7,025 nucleotides of DNA from Candidatus Bipolaricaulota bacterium (lineage in GTDB: Bacteria; Bipolaricaulota; Bipolaricaulia; UBA7950; UBA9294). Made by a program: the position numbers and the translations under genes. This document shows positions 1 through 6,248 of the stretch, piece after piece (within the stretch, counting starts at the first letter, position 1; the number at the start of each line of letters is the position of its first letter). The notes under the pieces were generated by a model. The model was given only the letters and a program-made list of their open reading frames with translations, was not told the DNA's origin and ran no database searches. The stretch is from assembly GCA_021159105.1 (NCBI GenBank), contig JAGGSM010000060.1, positions 1-7,025 of the forward strand. Direction: 5' to 3'.

Positions 1-1
1 G

Positions 2-235
2 ATCTGCGGACTCGCAGCGCGCACGGGGGAGACGGTTATAGTAGGCGACGTCAACGCCGATTCGCGTTATCTTGCTTGCTTCCCGCAGACCAGAGCGGAG
101 ATCGTCGTACCGATCTACGCGGGTGATAAAGTCATCGGTGAGATCGACATCGACAGCGACACGGCTGATGCGTTCACCGATGATGATCGCAATCTCCTAG
201 AAGATGTCGCGCGTCTCCTGGGCGACTCAGCGTAG
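2..235 (+). CDS. GAF-domain protein, fRMsr-like (C-terminal part, 5' end outside window)
   Basis: Reading from base 2, 77 codons run open to a TAG at 233-235, followed at once by a second in-frame TAG. The fragment starts ICGLAARTGE, continues with a YLACF...SEIVVPI-like stretch (here TRAEIVVPIYAGDKVIGEID) and ends in a D/E-rich helix (FTDDDRNLLEDVARLL). This is the C-terminal half of a small GAF domain of the free methionine-(R)-sulfoxide reductase (YebR/MsrC) type. Two cysteines, in ICG and in LACF, are 24 residues apart, the same spacing as Cys94 and Cys118 of the E. coli enzyme. The third redox cysteine (Cys84) would lie just upstream of the window, so enzymatic activity cannot be judged. 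The alternative is a ligand-binding GAF protein that keeps the cysteines without the reductase role. It is separated from the next gene by about 400 bases and is probably not part of that operon. Family call confident; exact function not. Confidence 0.8.
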   Translation: MCGLAARTGETVIVGDVNADSRYLACFPQTRAEIVVPIYAGDKVIGEIDIDSDTADAFTDDDRNLLEDVARLLGDSA

Positions 236-313
236 TAGTCCCCACACTGTGTCTATGTTGAACCAGTTTTCGACTGCGAGCAGAAGAGGACATCAACCCC
301 TGCAGGGGGCATT

Positions 314-359
314 CCCCGCTTCTTGATACACTGCATGCTTGCGGCGGGGTAGTTCATTG
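314..359. repeat. Degenerate REP-like hairpin, copy A of an intergenic repeat
   Basis: CCCCGC at 314-319 can pair with GCGGGG at 344-349 across a 24-base loop. The right arm continues into TAGTTCATTG, giving the 16-base core GCGGGGTAGTTCATTG at 344-359. The same core recurs exactly, in the same orientation, at 4587-4602 in the other long intergenic gap of the window. A stem followed by GTAG-type sequence is reminiscent of REP elements mobilised by RAYT/IS200-like transposases, but no such transposase is present here. The loop looks too long for an intact REP, so this copy is probably degenerate. Confidence 0.5.
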
Positions 360-566
360 AAGCAAACGGGCGAGACAGGAGGTAGTGGTATTGTGCCAAG
401 GTGGAATCTCTCTCCTCGATGGACTTGGGTTTCCCGTGGCTTTCTGGATTTCTTGGAGCAGGATTGCGAATACTATCAATGCAGGCTTCTGCTTCCGTCA
501 CTTCCGCCCTCATCAGCCCCGAGCTATGCTTCTCCATGGATATCAAACAGCGGGAGAGTCCGAGGC

Positions 567-595
567 TTGAAACTGAAAGGGGCACGCACTACATT
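567..595 (+). promoter_or_regulatory. Predicted sigma70-type promoter of the SDR-gcvPA-gcvPB operon
   Basis: The -35 box TTGAAA (567-572, five of six consensus bases) and the -10 box TACATT (590-595, four of six) are separated by exactly 17 bases. Transcription would begin near 602, leaving a leader of about 36 bases before the ATG at 638, in which no riboswitch-sized structure fits. A glycine riboswitch, common ahead of gcv operons, would have to lie upstream of this promoter and was not seen. Confidence 0.5.
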
Positions 596-637
596 GCACT
601 GATCAAATAAAATCACCGATTGCAAGGAGAAGAACAC

Positions 638-1390
638 ATGGCGGGAGATCTTGCGGGAAAGGTGGCGCTCGTCACAGGCGGTGGATCGGGGATTGGCCTT
701 GGCTGTGCGCGTTACCTGGCAAACGTCGGAGCACAGGTTGTGATACTTGACGTGAATGAAACGGCAGGCGAGGCGGCGCGGGCGGAGATCGGCAACGATG
801 CTCTCTTCATCTGCACCGATGTATCATCGAGCGATGATTGCCGGCGCGCGGTAGAGCAGGTTGATGACAGGTTCGGACGGATCGACATATTGGTCAATAG
901 CGCCGGGGTCATCCGCAGAAAGAGCGTGGTCGATCTTGCCGAAGAGGAATGGGACCTGGTGCTCGATGTCTCGCTCAAGGGGACCTACCTGATGAGCAAG
1001 TACGTGATCCCAGTGATGGAGCGCACCGGCGGGGCGATCGTCAACATTGGCTCCGGCTGGGGGTTGAAAGGCGGGCCGCAAGCGGCCGCCTACTGCGCCG
1101 CCAAGGGGGGCGTGGTGAACCTGACGCGGGCGATGGCGATCGACCACGGCCCGCAGAAGATCCGCGTGAACTGCGTCTGCCCGGGTGACGTCGACACTCC
1201 ATTGTTGCGAAGCGAGGCGGTACAGTTGGGCGCGGATACGGACGAATTCATGGCCGAGGCAGCGGATCGACCGCTGGCGCGGGTGGGCACGCCTATCGAC
1301 ATCGCTAAGGCGGTCTATTTCCTGGTGAGCGACCTCTCGCCCTGGGTCACGGGGGCGGTGGTCACGGTCGATGGCGGTGGGCTGGCGTAA
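638..1390 (+). CDS. SDR-family NAD-dependent oxidoreductase
   Basis: A 250-residue classical short-chain dehydrogenase/reductase, full length for the family and cytoplasmic. The Rossmann dinucleotide motif TGGGSGIG is at residues 13-20. Asp38 at the end of the second beta strand (VVILD) favours NAD(H) over NADP(H). NSAG is at 87-90. The catalytic Ser139, Tyr152 and Lys156 (YCAAK) are present, as is the PGDVDTP segment after them. The usual fourth catalytic residue, Asn in the 'DVNLKG' motif, is Ser112 here (DVSLKG). The closest style is the 3-oxoacyl-ACP reductase/glucose dehydrogenase type, and the substrate cannot be read from sequence. The ATG at 638 is preferred over an in-frame TTG at 620 because AAGGAG (624-629) lies 8 bases before it and the protein then begins in typical fashion (MAGDLAGKVALVTG). 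It is the first gene of the operon; gcvPA follows after 11 bases, so the enzyme probably works with the P-protein-like pair, for example on its product or precursor. Confidence 0.93.
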   Translation: MAGDLAGKVALVTGGGSGIGLGCARYLANVGAQVVILDVNETAGEAARAEIGNDALFICTDVSSSDDCRRAVEQVDDRFGRIDILVNSAGVIRRKSVVDLAEEEWDLVLDVSLKGTYLMSKYVIPVMERTGGAIVNIGSGWGLKGGPQAAAYCAAKGGVVNLTRAMAIDHGPQKIRVNCVCPGDVDTPLLRSEAVQLGADTDEFMAEAADRPLARVGTPIDIAKAVYFLVSDLSPWVTGAVVTVDGGGLA

Positions 1391-1401
1391 AGGGAGGACA
1401 G

Positions 1402-2799
1402 ATGGATAAGAAGAAGTTGGTACACCCCTACATCCCAAACTCGGTGCCACAGGTGCAGGAGGAGATGCTCGCCGCGATCGGGGCCGGCAGCGTCGATGAG
1501 CTGTACGAGCTCATCCCAGACGAATTGTTATTCAAAGGCGAGCTAGACATCCCCGATGGCTACTTGGATGAGTACTCTCTGCGCCGGCACATGGACGAAC
1601 TTCTGGCGAAGAACACGCCTACAAGTGAGAGGCTCTCATTCCTGGGCGGTGGGTGCTCGCCGCACTACGTCCCTGCGATCTGCGATGTTATAAACAGCCG
1701 CTCGGAGTTTCTCACCGCCTACGCCGGAGAGCCGTACGAGGACCACGGGCGCTTTCAGGCGCTGTTCGAGTACGCAAGCATGCTCGCTGAGCTGGTGGAG
1801 ATGGACGTGGTCAGCGTCCCCACCTACGACGGCTCGCAGGCAGCGGCATCGGCGCTGCGCATGGCGTGCCGCATCACCGGTAGGAACGCGGTGATCATCC
1901 CCCGTTCCCTCAACCCGGACCGCGCCTCGATCATAAAGAACTACTGCTACCCACAGATCGAGGTGCTTACGGTTGACTACGACAAACAAACAGGCTCAAT
2001 CGATGTGGCGGATCTGCAAGACAAGCTCTCTGACCACATTGCCGCGGTATACCTGGAGAATCCATCCTTCCTCGGCACGATCGAGACATCCTCTCAGGAG
2101 ATCTCGGATTTGGCGCACGAAAACGGGGCGCTGTGCGTTGTCGGGGTCGACCCGATCTCGCTCGGTGTCCTCGCCCCGCCTCCGCAATACGGCGCCGATC
2201 TCGTCTGCGGCGAACTGCAATCCCTGGGAATCCACATGTACTACGGCGGCGGGCGCGGTGGGTTCATCGCCTCCCCCGACGAGGAGCGGATCGTCTCTGA
2301 GTTTCCAACAAGGCTGTTCGGGATCGTTCCAACAGGCGATCGCGCATGGGGGTTCGGGGATGTCGCTTGGGAACGCACGTCGTTCGCAAAGCGCGAGGAT
2401 GCCAAGGAGTACGTGGGGACGATGGCCGCTCTATGGGGGATCACCGCCGGGGTCTACCTGGCGCTGATGGGCCCGCAGGGAATGGAGGACGTGGGGCGCA
2501 CGATCATGGAGCGCTCCGCCTACGCCGCATCGCAGCTGGGGAAGATCGAGGGAGTGATCTCCCCCGCGCTCAATACGCCGTTTTTCCAGGAGTTTATCGC
2601 CAACCTGGATGGCACTGGGAAGACAGCGCGTGAGGTGAACGACGCGCTCCTTGAAATGGGGATCTACGGAGGGATCGATCTGTCGAAATCGTTCCCCAAA
2701 CTGGGGGAGAGCCTCATGCTCTGCGTAACAGAGGTGCACACGAAACAGGACATCGATCGGCTGGTGGCAAGCGTACGCGAGATTGTGGAGGGAAGATGA
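1402..2799 (+). CDS. gcvPA: Divergent glycine dehydrogenase (decarboxylating) subunit 1, GcvPA-like
   Basis: A 465-residue protein collinear with the alpha subunit of two-subunit P-protein (usually about 440-450 residues). P-protein decarboxylates glycine with PLP and passes the aminomethyl group to lipoyl-GcvH. Family landmarks: an N-terminal YIPN...EEMLAAIGAGSVDELY segment (10-35), FLGGG...HYVPA (80-91), SRSEFLTAY (99-107), FEYASMLAEL (122-131), TYDGSQAA (141-148), a GGGRGGFIA loop (282-290) and LALMGPQGM (353-361). Oddities compared with what I know of the family: the 'TPYQPEISQG' segment after SRSEF.TAY is replaced by AGEPYEDHG (108-116), and the usual 'REKATSNICTNQ' region by a sequence around REDAKEYVGTMAALWG (331-346). 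The PLP lysine is expected in the partner, not here. GGAGG at 1393-1397 precedes the ATG by 4 bases. Its stop overlaps the gcvPB start (ATGA), so the two are translationally coupled and surely form one complex. It is a paralogue-type member, and glycine as substrate is not assured. Confidence 0.85.
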   Translation: MDKKKLVHPYIPNSVPQVQEEMLAAIGAGSVDELYELIPDELLFKGELDIPDGYLDEYSLRRHMDELLAKNTPTSERLSFLGGGCSPHYVPAICDVINSRSEFLTAYAGEPYEDHGRFQALFEYASMLAELVEMDVVSVPTYDGSQAAASALRMACRITGRNAVIIPRSLNPDRASIIKNYCYPQIEVLTVDYDKQTGSIDVADLQDKLSDHIAAVYLENPSFLGTIETSSQEISDLAHENGALCVVGVDPISLGVLAPPPQYGADLVCGELQSLGIHMYYGGGRGGFIASPDEERIVSEFPTRLFGIVPTGDRAWGFGDVAWERTSFAKREDAKEYVGTMAALWGITAGVYLALMGPQGMEDVGRTIMERSAYAASQLGKIEGVISPALNTPFFQEFIANLDGTGKTAREVNDALLEMGIYGGIDLSKSFPKLGESLMLCVTEVHTKQDIDRLVASVREIVEGR

Positions 2800-4367
2800 G
2801 CAATAAGGAGACGGGTTTTCACCAGGCGCGCTGGAACGAGCCGGTTATCTATGATCTATCATCACCGGGTGAGAGGGGAATCTTGGTCCCCGAGGCGGAA
2901 GAAGCGATCAAGGAATCTGTGGGAGATGCCAGCTCGCGCGTTCCTGAAGGTATGAAGCGTAGGAGAGCGGCCGTGCTGCCGGAGATGGGGCAGTCGCGCG
3001 TGCTGCAGCACTACTTGAGGCTCGCTCAGGAGACGCTCGGGCGTGATCTGAACATCGACGTCGGCCAGGGGACGTGTACCATGAAGTACAACCCACCGAT
3101 CAACGAAGTGTTCGTCACAACTCCAAAGCTATCAGCGCTGCACCCGCTGCAGGACGAGCAGACGGTGCAGGGGGTGCTTGAGATCTACTACAAGTTGGAC
3201 AGATTCATGCGCGAGATCTCCGGGCTCGATCGCTTCTCCTTCCAGCCGGGGGGCGGGTCGCACGCGATCTATGCGATGGCGAGCATGGTGCGCGCTTACT
3301 TCGAGGAGAGAGGCGAGGAGCGCGACGAGATCGTGACCACTCTCTTCTCTCACCCCTCCGATGCCGCTGTACCGCGCCTTAAGGGGTACAAGGTGATCAT
3401 CGTCCCAGCGGAGGAGGACGGGTTCGTCAGGCTGTCGTCCCTTGAAGAAGTGATCTCCGAGCGGACAGCCGCGCTGTTCATCACCAACCCCGAGGACACG
3501 GGGATCTTCAACCCGAACATAAGGAAATTCACCGATCTGGTTCATTCTTTCGGTGGACTGTGCGGCTACGACCAGGCGAACGCCAACGGAATCCTCGGGA
3601 TCACCCGTGCCAGGGAGGCAGGGTTCGACATGTCCTTCTTCAACCTGCACAAGACCTTCTCCTCCCCGCACGGCTGCGGCGGCCCTGGTTCCGGAGCGAT
3701 TGGTGTGACGGATGAGCTGGCAGCGTTCCTCCCCGTTCCGCTGGTCGATCATGATGAGGAGGCTGACAGGTACTTCCTAAACTATGACCTCCCCCACACG
3801 ATCGGCAAGGTGAAGGACTACTACGGGGTCATCCCGGCTGTCGTGCGCGCCTACGCCTGGATCATGAGCCTGGGGGCGGACGGTCTGCGTCAGGTGGCGC
3901 GCATTGCCGTGCTCAACAACAACTACCTGCTCAGCAAGATGCGCAAGATCAAGGGGGTGGAGGCCCCGTTTGCGCCGGGGAGGCACCGCTTGGAGCAGGT
4001 ACGCTACAGTTGGCAGAGACTGACGGAGGACACGGGTGTTCTTACGACCGACATCCAGCGCCGGGTCGCCGACTACGGCGGGCACTACTGGATGAGCCAC
4101 GAGCCGTGGGTCGTCCCCCAGCCGGTCACACTGGAGCCTACCGAGTCCTATTCCAAGACCGAGCTCGATAAGTACGCCTCGATCATGGAGAGCATCTCCA
4201 AGGAGGCGTATGAAGAGCCTGAGATGGTCAAGGGATCCCCCTACAACAGCACGATCGGCAAAATGGCAGATCACTCCTACCTCGACGATCCCCAAAAGTG
4301 GGCGATCACCTGGCGTGCATACAAGAAGAAGTACAGCGGGTACTTCGAACCAAGAACCGGTGACTAG
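2796..4367 (+). CDS. gcvPB: Divergent glycine dehydrogenase (decarboxylating) subunit 2, GcvPB-like
   Basis: A 523-residue beta subunit of P-protein type, slightly longer than usual (about 475-500), and the PLP-carrying half of the complex. Landmarks in order: EPVIYDLSSPGERG (15-28), GTCTMKYNP.INE (92-104), LHPLQDEQTVQG (115-126), YDQANANGI (258-266, Asp259 expected to face the PLP ring nitrogen), NLHKTFSSPHGCGGPGSG (283-300) with Lys286 as the Schiff-base lysine, FLPVPLV (311-317), RAYAWIMSLGADGL (351-364) and LEPTES.SK (446-454). Oddities: the highly conserved 'QPAAGAHGE' is QPGGGSHAI (150-158), and the 'DSAHGTNPASA' segment is replaced by TLFSHPSDAAVPRLKGY (182-198), so the substrate/cofactor pocket differs from ordinary glycine decarboxylase. 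The tail ends with an aromatic, lysine-rich stretch (KWAITWRAYKKKYSGYFEP, 501-519). The ATG overlaps the gcvPA stop by four bases, with GGAGG at 2787-2791. A PLP-dependent decarboxylase/aminotransferase fold is certain; glycine specificity is likely by family but unproven. Confidence 0.85.
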   Translation: MSNKETGFHQARWNEPVIYDLSSPGERGILVPEAEEAIKESVGDASSRVPEGMKRRRAAVLPEMGQSRVLQHYLRLAQETLGRDLNIDVGQGTCTMKYNPPINEVFVTTPKLSALHPLQDEQTVQGVLEIYYKLDRFMREISGLDRFSFQPGGGSHAIYAMASMVRAYFEERGEERDEIVTTLFSHPSDAAVPRLKGYKVIIVPAEEDGFVRLSSLEEVISERTAALFITNPEDTGIFNPNIRKFTDLVHSFGGLCGYDQANANGILGITRAREAGFDMSFFNLHKTFSSPHGCGGPGSGAIGVTDELAAFLPVPLVDHDEEADRYFLNYDLPHTIGKVKDYYGVIPAVVRAYAWIMSLGADGLRQVARIAVLNNNYLLSKMRKIKGVEAPFAPGRHRLEQVRYSWQRLTEDTGVLTTDIQRRVADYGGHYWMSHEPWVVPQPVTLEPTESYSKTELDKYASIMESISKEAYEEPEMVKGSPYNSTIGKMADHSYLDDPQKWAITWRAYKKKYSGYFEPRTGD

Positions 4368-4586
4368 CTTCAGAGAGCATGGCCATGATCTCGCCGAGCC
4401 GCGAAGAGCACTCCGCCCAGGGTGGTTCGGGTGGGTCAGTTTCCGGCCGTTGCTTCTAAGTGTGATAGTCAGATGATTGTAGCGCAGGACGTGATGCAGG
4501 AAGGGAATGGCGTAAGACAATTAGGTCCGATGCTGAAGAGATGTGAACAGCAAGCGGGAGGACGGCCGAGCGAGATATTGGCGGAT

Positions 4587-4602
4587 GCGGGGTAGTTCAT
4601 TG
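4587..4602. repeat. Copy B of the 16-base intergenic repeat core
   Basis: GCGGGGTAGTTCATTG is identical to 344-359 and in the same orientation. A shared 16-mer is not expected by chance in about 7 kb (of order 0.01 pairs). The similarity does not extend much beyond the core, and here the opposite GC-rich arm of a hairpin is not clearly present, so this would be a decayed or half copy. Confidence 0.5.
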
Positions 4603-4648
4603 GGTCAAGATACAAGACGTGGCCGGTGAAGAACTTCCCTGAGTATTG

Positions 4649-4654
4649 TATGAT
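4649..4654 (+). promoter_or_regulatory. Weak candidate -10 element for the radical-SAM/xth pair
   Basis: TATGAT matches the -10 consensus at five of six positions. It lies about 75 bases ahead of the ATG at 4731. There is no convincing -35 box at 16-18 bases upstream, so this is only a candidate. A 7-base inverted repeat (4666-4713) lies between it and the start codon and could be an operator or leader stem. Confidence 0.25.
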
Positions 4655-4730
4655 TAGGGTGCGCGTTTCGCAGCTAAGTAGGCGGCAGCCGGATAGTCAT
4701 GCGTGATGCGAAATGGAGGCCATTACCGTT

Positions 4731-5432
4731 ATGAAGATCGCTCATCTGCTCCCCACGACGCTGATCGATTATCCGGGGAAAGTGGCCGCGCTCATATACA
4801 CCTCCGGGTGCAACTTCCGCTGTCCCTTCTGTCATAACTCGGAGTTGGTCATCCCGGAGAAGATGAAGACGATGCAGCTCATCCCGGAGAACGAAATACT
4901 CTACTTCCTGCGTGAGCGCGGGAACTTCCTGGATGCTCTGTCGATCACAGGCGGCGAACCGACGCTGCACGACGACCTCCCCCGTTTCATCGAGCGGGTC
5001 AAGAAGAGCGGGCTCCTCGTCAAGCTGGACACGAACGGTTCGCGCCCGGAAGTCCTCGAGGAGCTGTTCGGAGATCACCTGCTCGATTACGTGGCGATGG
5101 ACGTGAAGGGGCCGGCAACGCGGTATTCCGAGCTCGCCGGCGTGCACGTCGATCTCGACGCCATCCGCAGGTCGATCGAGCTGATCATGAACAACGCCCC
5201 GGATTACGAGTTCCGCACCACCGTCGCCCCGACGATCACACTTGCGGATATCGAGGACACAGTCGAACTGGTGCGAGGGGCGAAGCGCTACTTTCTGCAG
5301 GCGTTCGTCGTCCCAGAGGGGAAGGACCTGGTAGACCCGAGCTGGAACGATAAGAGCGCCCTGTCCAAGAGGGAACTCGAGGACGTGTGGGAGAGGATCA
5401 AGGTGAACTTTCCCGACGGTGGCGTGCGGTGA
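4731..5432 (+). CDS. nrdG: Radical-SAM activase, anaerobic ribonucleoside-triphosphate reductase activating protein-like (NrdG2 type)
   Basis: A 233-residue protein of the usual length for this family. The opening MKIAHLLPTTLIDYPGKVAALIYTSGC is the hallmark of NrdG2-type activases. The [4Fe-4S] cluster ligands are Cys27, Cys31 and Cys34 (CNFRCPFC, the CxxxCxxC motif). The SAM-contacting GGEP is at 74-77 and DTNG at 100-103. Members use a 5'-deoxyadenosyl radical to install a glycyl radical on a partner enzyme, classically the class III ribonucleotide reductase NrdD, under anoxic conditions. No nrdD or other glycyl-radical enzyme lies in the window, so the partner is elsewhere or different. 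An in-frame ATG at 4713 exists, but the second ATG fits the family start, and GGAGG (4715-4719) lies inside that short extension, 11 bases before 4731. The xth gene follows after 7 bases, so the two are co-transcribed. Confidence 0.88.
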   Translation: MKIAHLLPTTLIDYPGKVAALIYTSGCNFRCPFCHNSELVIPEKMKTMQLIPENEILYFLRERGNFLDALSITGGEPTLHDDLPRFIERVKKSGLLVKLDTNGSRPEVLEELFGDHLLDYVAMDVKGPATRYSELAGVHVDLDAIRRSIELIMNNAPDYEFRTTVAPTITLADIEDTVELVRGAKRYFLQAFVVPEGKDLVDPSWNDKSALSKRELEDVWERIKVNFPDGGVR

Positions 5433-5439
5433 TAAAGAG

Positions 5440-6219
5440 ATGAACTTCAAGGTGGCGACGTACAACGCGAACTCGATCAGAAGCAGGATAGGGCTCGTGC
5501 AGGACTGGCTCTCCCGCGAGCGGCCGGATGTGCTGTGCATACAGGAGACTAAGGTGCAGGATCAGGACTTCCCGCAGGGTGCGTTCACCGATGTCGGTTA
5601 CAACATCGTCTTTCGCGGGCAGAAGGCATACTCGGGGGTGGCGATCGCATCTCTGGAGGAACCAGAGTCCGTGTCGTTCGGGCTGGACAGCGAACCGAGG
5701 GACGAGCCGAGGCTGATCAGCGCGAAGGTGTACGGGATCACGATAATCAACACCTACGTTCCGCAGGGGAGGGCCGTCGATTCGGAGATGTTCCCCTACA
5801 AGTTGGAGTGGTTCGCCCGCCTGCGCGACCACTTCGATCGCAATTTTTCTCCCGATGACCCTCTCATCTGGTGCGGCGACCTGAACGTCGCCCCGCTCGA
5901 GATCGATGTGCACGATCCGAAACGCCTGGCCAAGCACGTCGACTTCCACCCGCAGGCGCGGGAAGCGTTGGCTGCAGTGACGCAGTGGGGACTGGTGGAC
6001 GTCTTCCGGCGGCATCACCCGGATGAGCCCGGGCAGTACACGTTCTGGGACTACCGAGTAAAGGGAGCGCTCGATCGGAACCTAGGCTGGCGGGTGGACC
6101 ACATCTACGCCACACCCCCTATTGCGGAAAGATCAGTGAACGCCTGGATCGATCGCGCGGCGCGGGCGGCGGAGAAGCCATCCGATCATACGTTCCTCGT
6201 CGCGGAATTCGAGATCTGA
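5440..6219 (+). CDS. xth: Exodeoxyribonuclease III (AP endonuclease, EEP family)
   Basis: A 259-residue enzyme, typical length, that cleaves DNA 5' to abasic sites and degrades 3' ends during base excision repair, with a divalent metal. The complete active-site set is visible: Asn9 (TYNANSIRSR), metal-binding Glu36 (IQETK), Tyr106 (NTYVPQG), Asp147 and Asn149 (GDLNVAP), Asp220 (RVDHIYAT), and the Asp249-His250 pair (PSDHTFLV). The ATG at 5440 gives the standard family start (MNFKVATYNANSIR). A GTG at 5419 would add seven residues inside the upstream gene and lacks support. The ribosome binding site is weak (GGTG/AAAGAG only), so translation may be coupled to the activase gene ending 7 bases upstream. 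It is probably the Xth type rather than a sphingomyelinase-like EEP protein. Confidence 0.95.
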   Translation: MNFKVATYNANSIRSRIGLVQDWLSRERPDVLCIQETKVQDQDFPQGAFTDVGYNIVFRGQKAYSGVAIASLEEPESVSFGLDSEPRDEPRLISAKVYGITIINTYVPQGRAVDSEMFPYKLEWFARLRDHFDRNFSPDDPLIWCGDLNVAPLEIDVHDPKRLAKHVDFHPQAREALAAVTQWGLVDVFRRHHPDEPGQYTFWDYRVKGALDRNLGWRVDHIYATPPIAERSVNAWIDRAARAAEKPSDHTFLVAEFEI

Positions 6220-6248
6220 TCGGCCTTTTATATGCCATTCAGCGGGCA

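Larger units (their letters stand above)
239..637. other. Non-coding stretch with degenerate hairpin repeat and operon promoter
   Basis: About 400 bases without a gene I can support. Open frames occur on both strands, the longest being 110 codons at 253-585 on the minus strand, but none has a recognisable product, a convincing ribosome binding site or a known motif. The left half holds a 12-base palindrome (CCCCTGCAGGGG, 297-308) and a GC-rich stem-like repeat around 314-359. The right end holds the promoter of the SDR-gcvPA-gcvPB operon. No clear factor-independent terminator with a U-tract follows the GAF gene. The stretch may be decayed mobile or repeat DNA, which is inference only. Confidence 0.5.
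4368..4730. other. Non-coding stretch with second repeat copy and leader of the radical-SAM gene
   Basis: About 360 bases between the operon and the next gene, with no supportable coding sequence. It contains copy B of the 16-base repeat core (4587-4602), a possible -10 box TATGAT at 4649-4654 without a good -35, and a 7-base inverted repeat (TTTCGCA 4666-4672 / TGCGAAA 4707-4713) just ahead of the radical-SAM start. No strong stem-loop plus T-run terminator for the gcv operon is visible. Confidence 0.5.

Noticed and set aside
253..585. 110-codon minus-strand open frame in the left intergenic gap
   Set aside because: It has no recognisable motif or family and no convincing ribosome binding site, and it runs through the hairpin repeat. 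It may be decayed coding DNA, but I cannot support a gene.
339..610. Three overlapping plus-strand small open frames ahead of the SDR gene
   Set aside because: They overlap each other in different frames, look compositionally non-protein (rich in S, R, W, C), run into the promoter region and lack ribosome binding sites.
239..637. Glycine riboswitch ahead of the gcv-like operon
   Set aside because: No tandem glycine aptamer-like conserved core was recognised, and the predicted promoter leaves a leader of only about 36 bases.
824..1450. 208-codon minus-strand frame opposite the SDR gene
   Set aside because: Antisense shadow of a clear SDR coding sequence, caused by GC-rich third positions.
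3777..4520. 247-codon minus-strand frame opposite the end of gcvPB
   Set aside because: Mostly antisense to the conserved gcvPB sequence; the non-overlapping part shows no motif.
4587..4660. tRNA-like 5' start (GCGGGGTAGTTCATTGGGT) resembling an acceptor plus D-arm
   Set aside because: No anticodon arm, T-arm (GGTTCGA-type) or matching 3' acceptor strand follows, so no cloverleaf can be drawn. The same core occurs at 344, where also no tRNA follows.
4674..5540. 288-codon minus-strand frame opposite the radical-SAM gene
   Set aside because: Antisense shadow. The plus strand carries the complete CxxxCxxC and GGEP motifs in a normal-length protein.
6220..6248. Possible terminator between converging xth and hepT
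   Set aside because: A short CTTTT run is present (GGCCTTTTAT), but I see no stable GC-rich stem in front of it on either strand.
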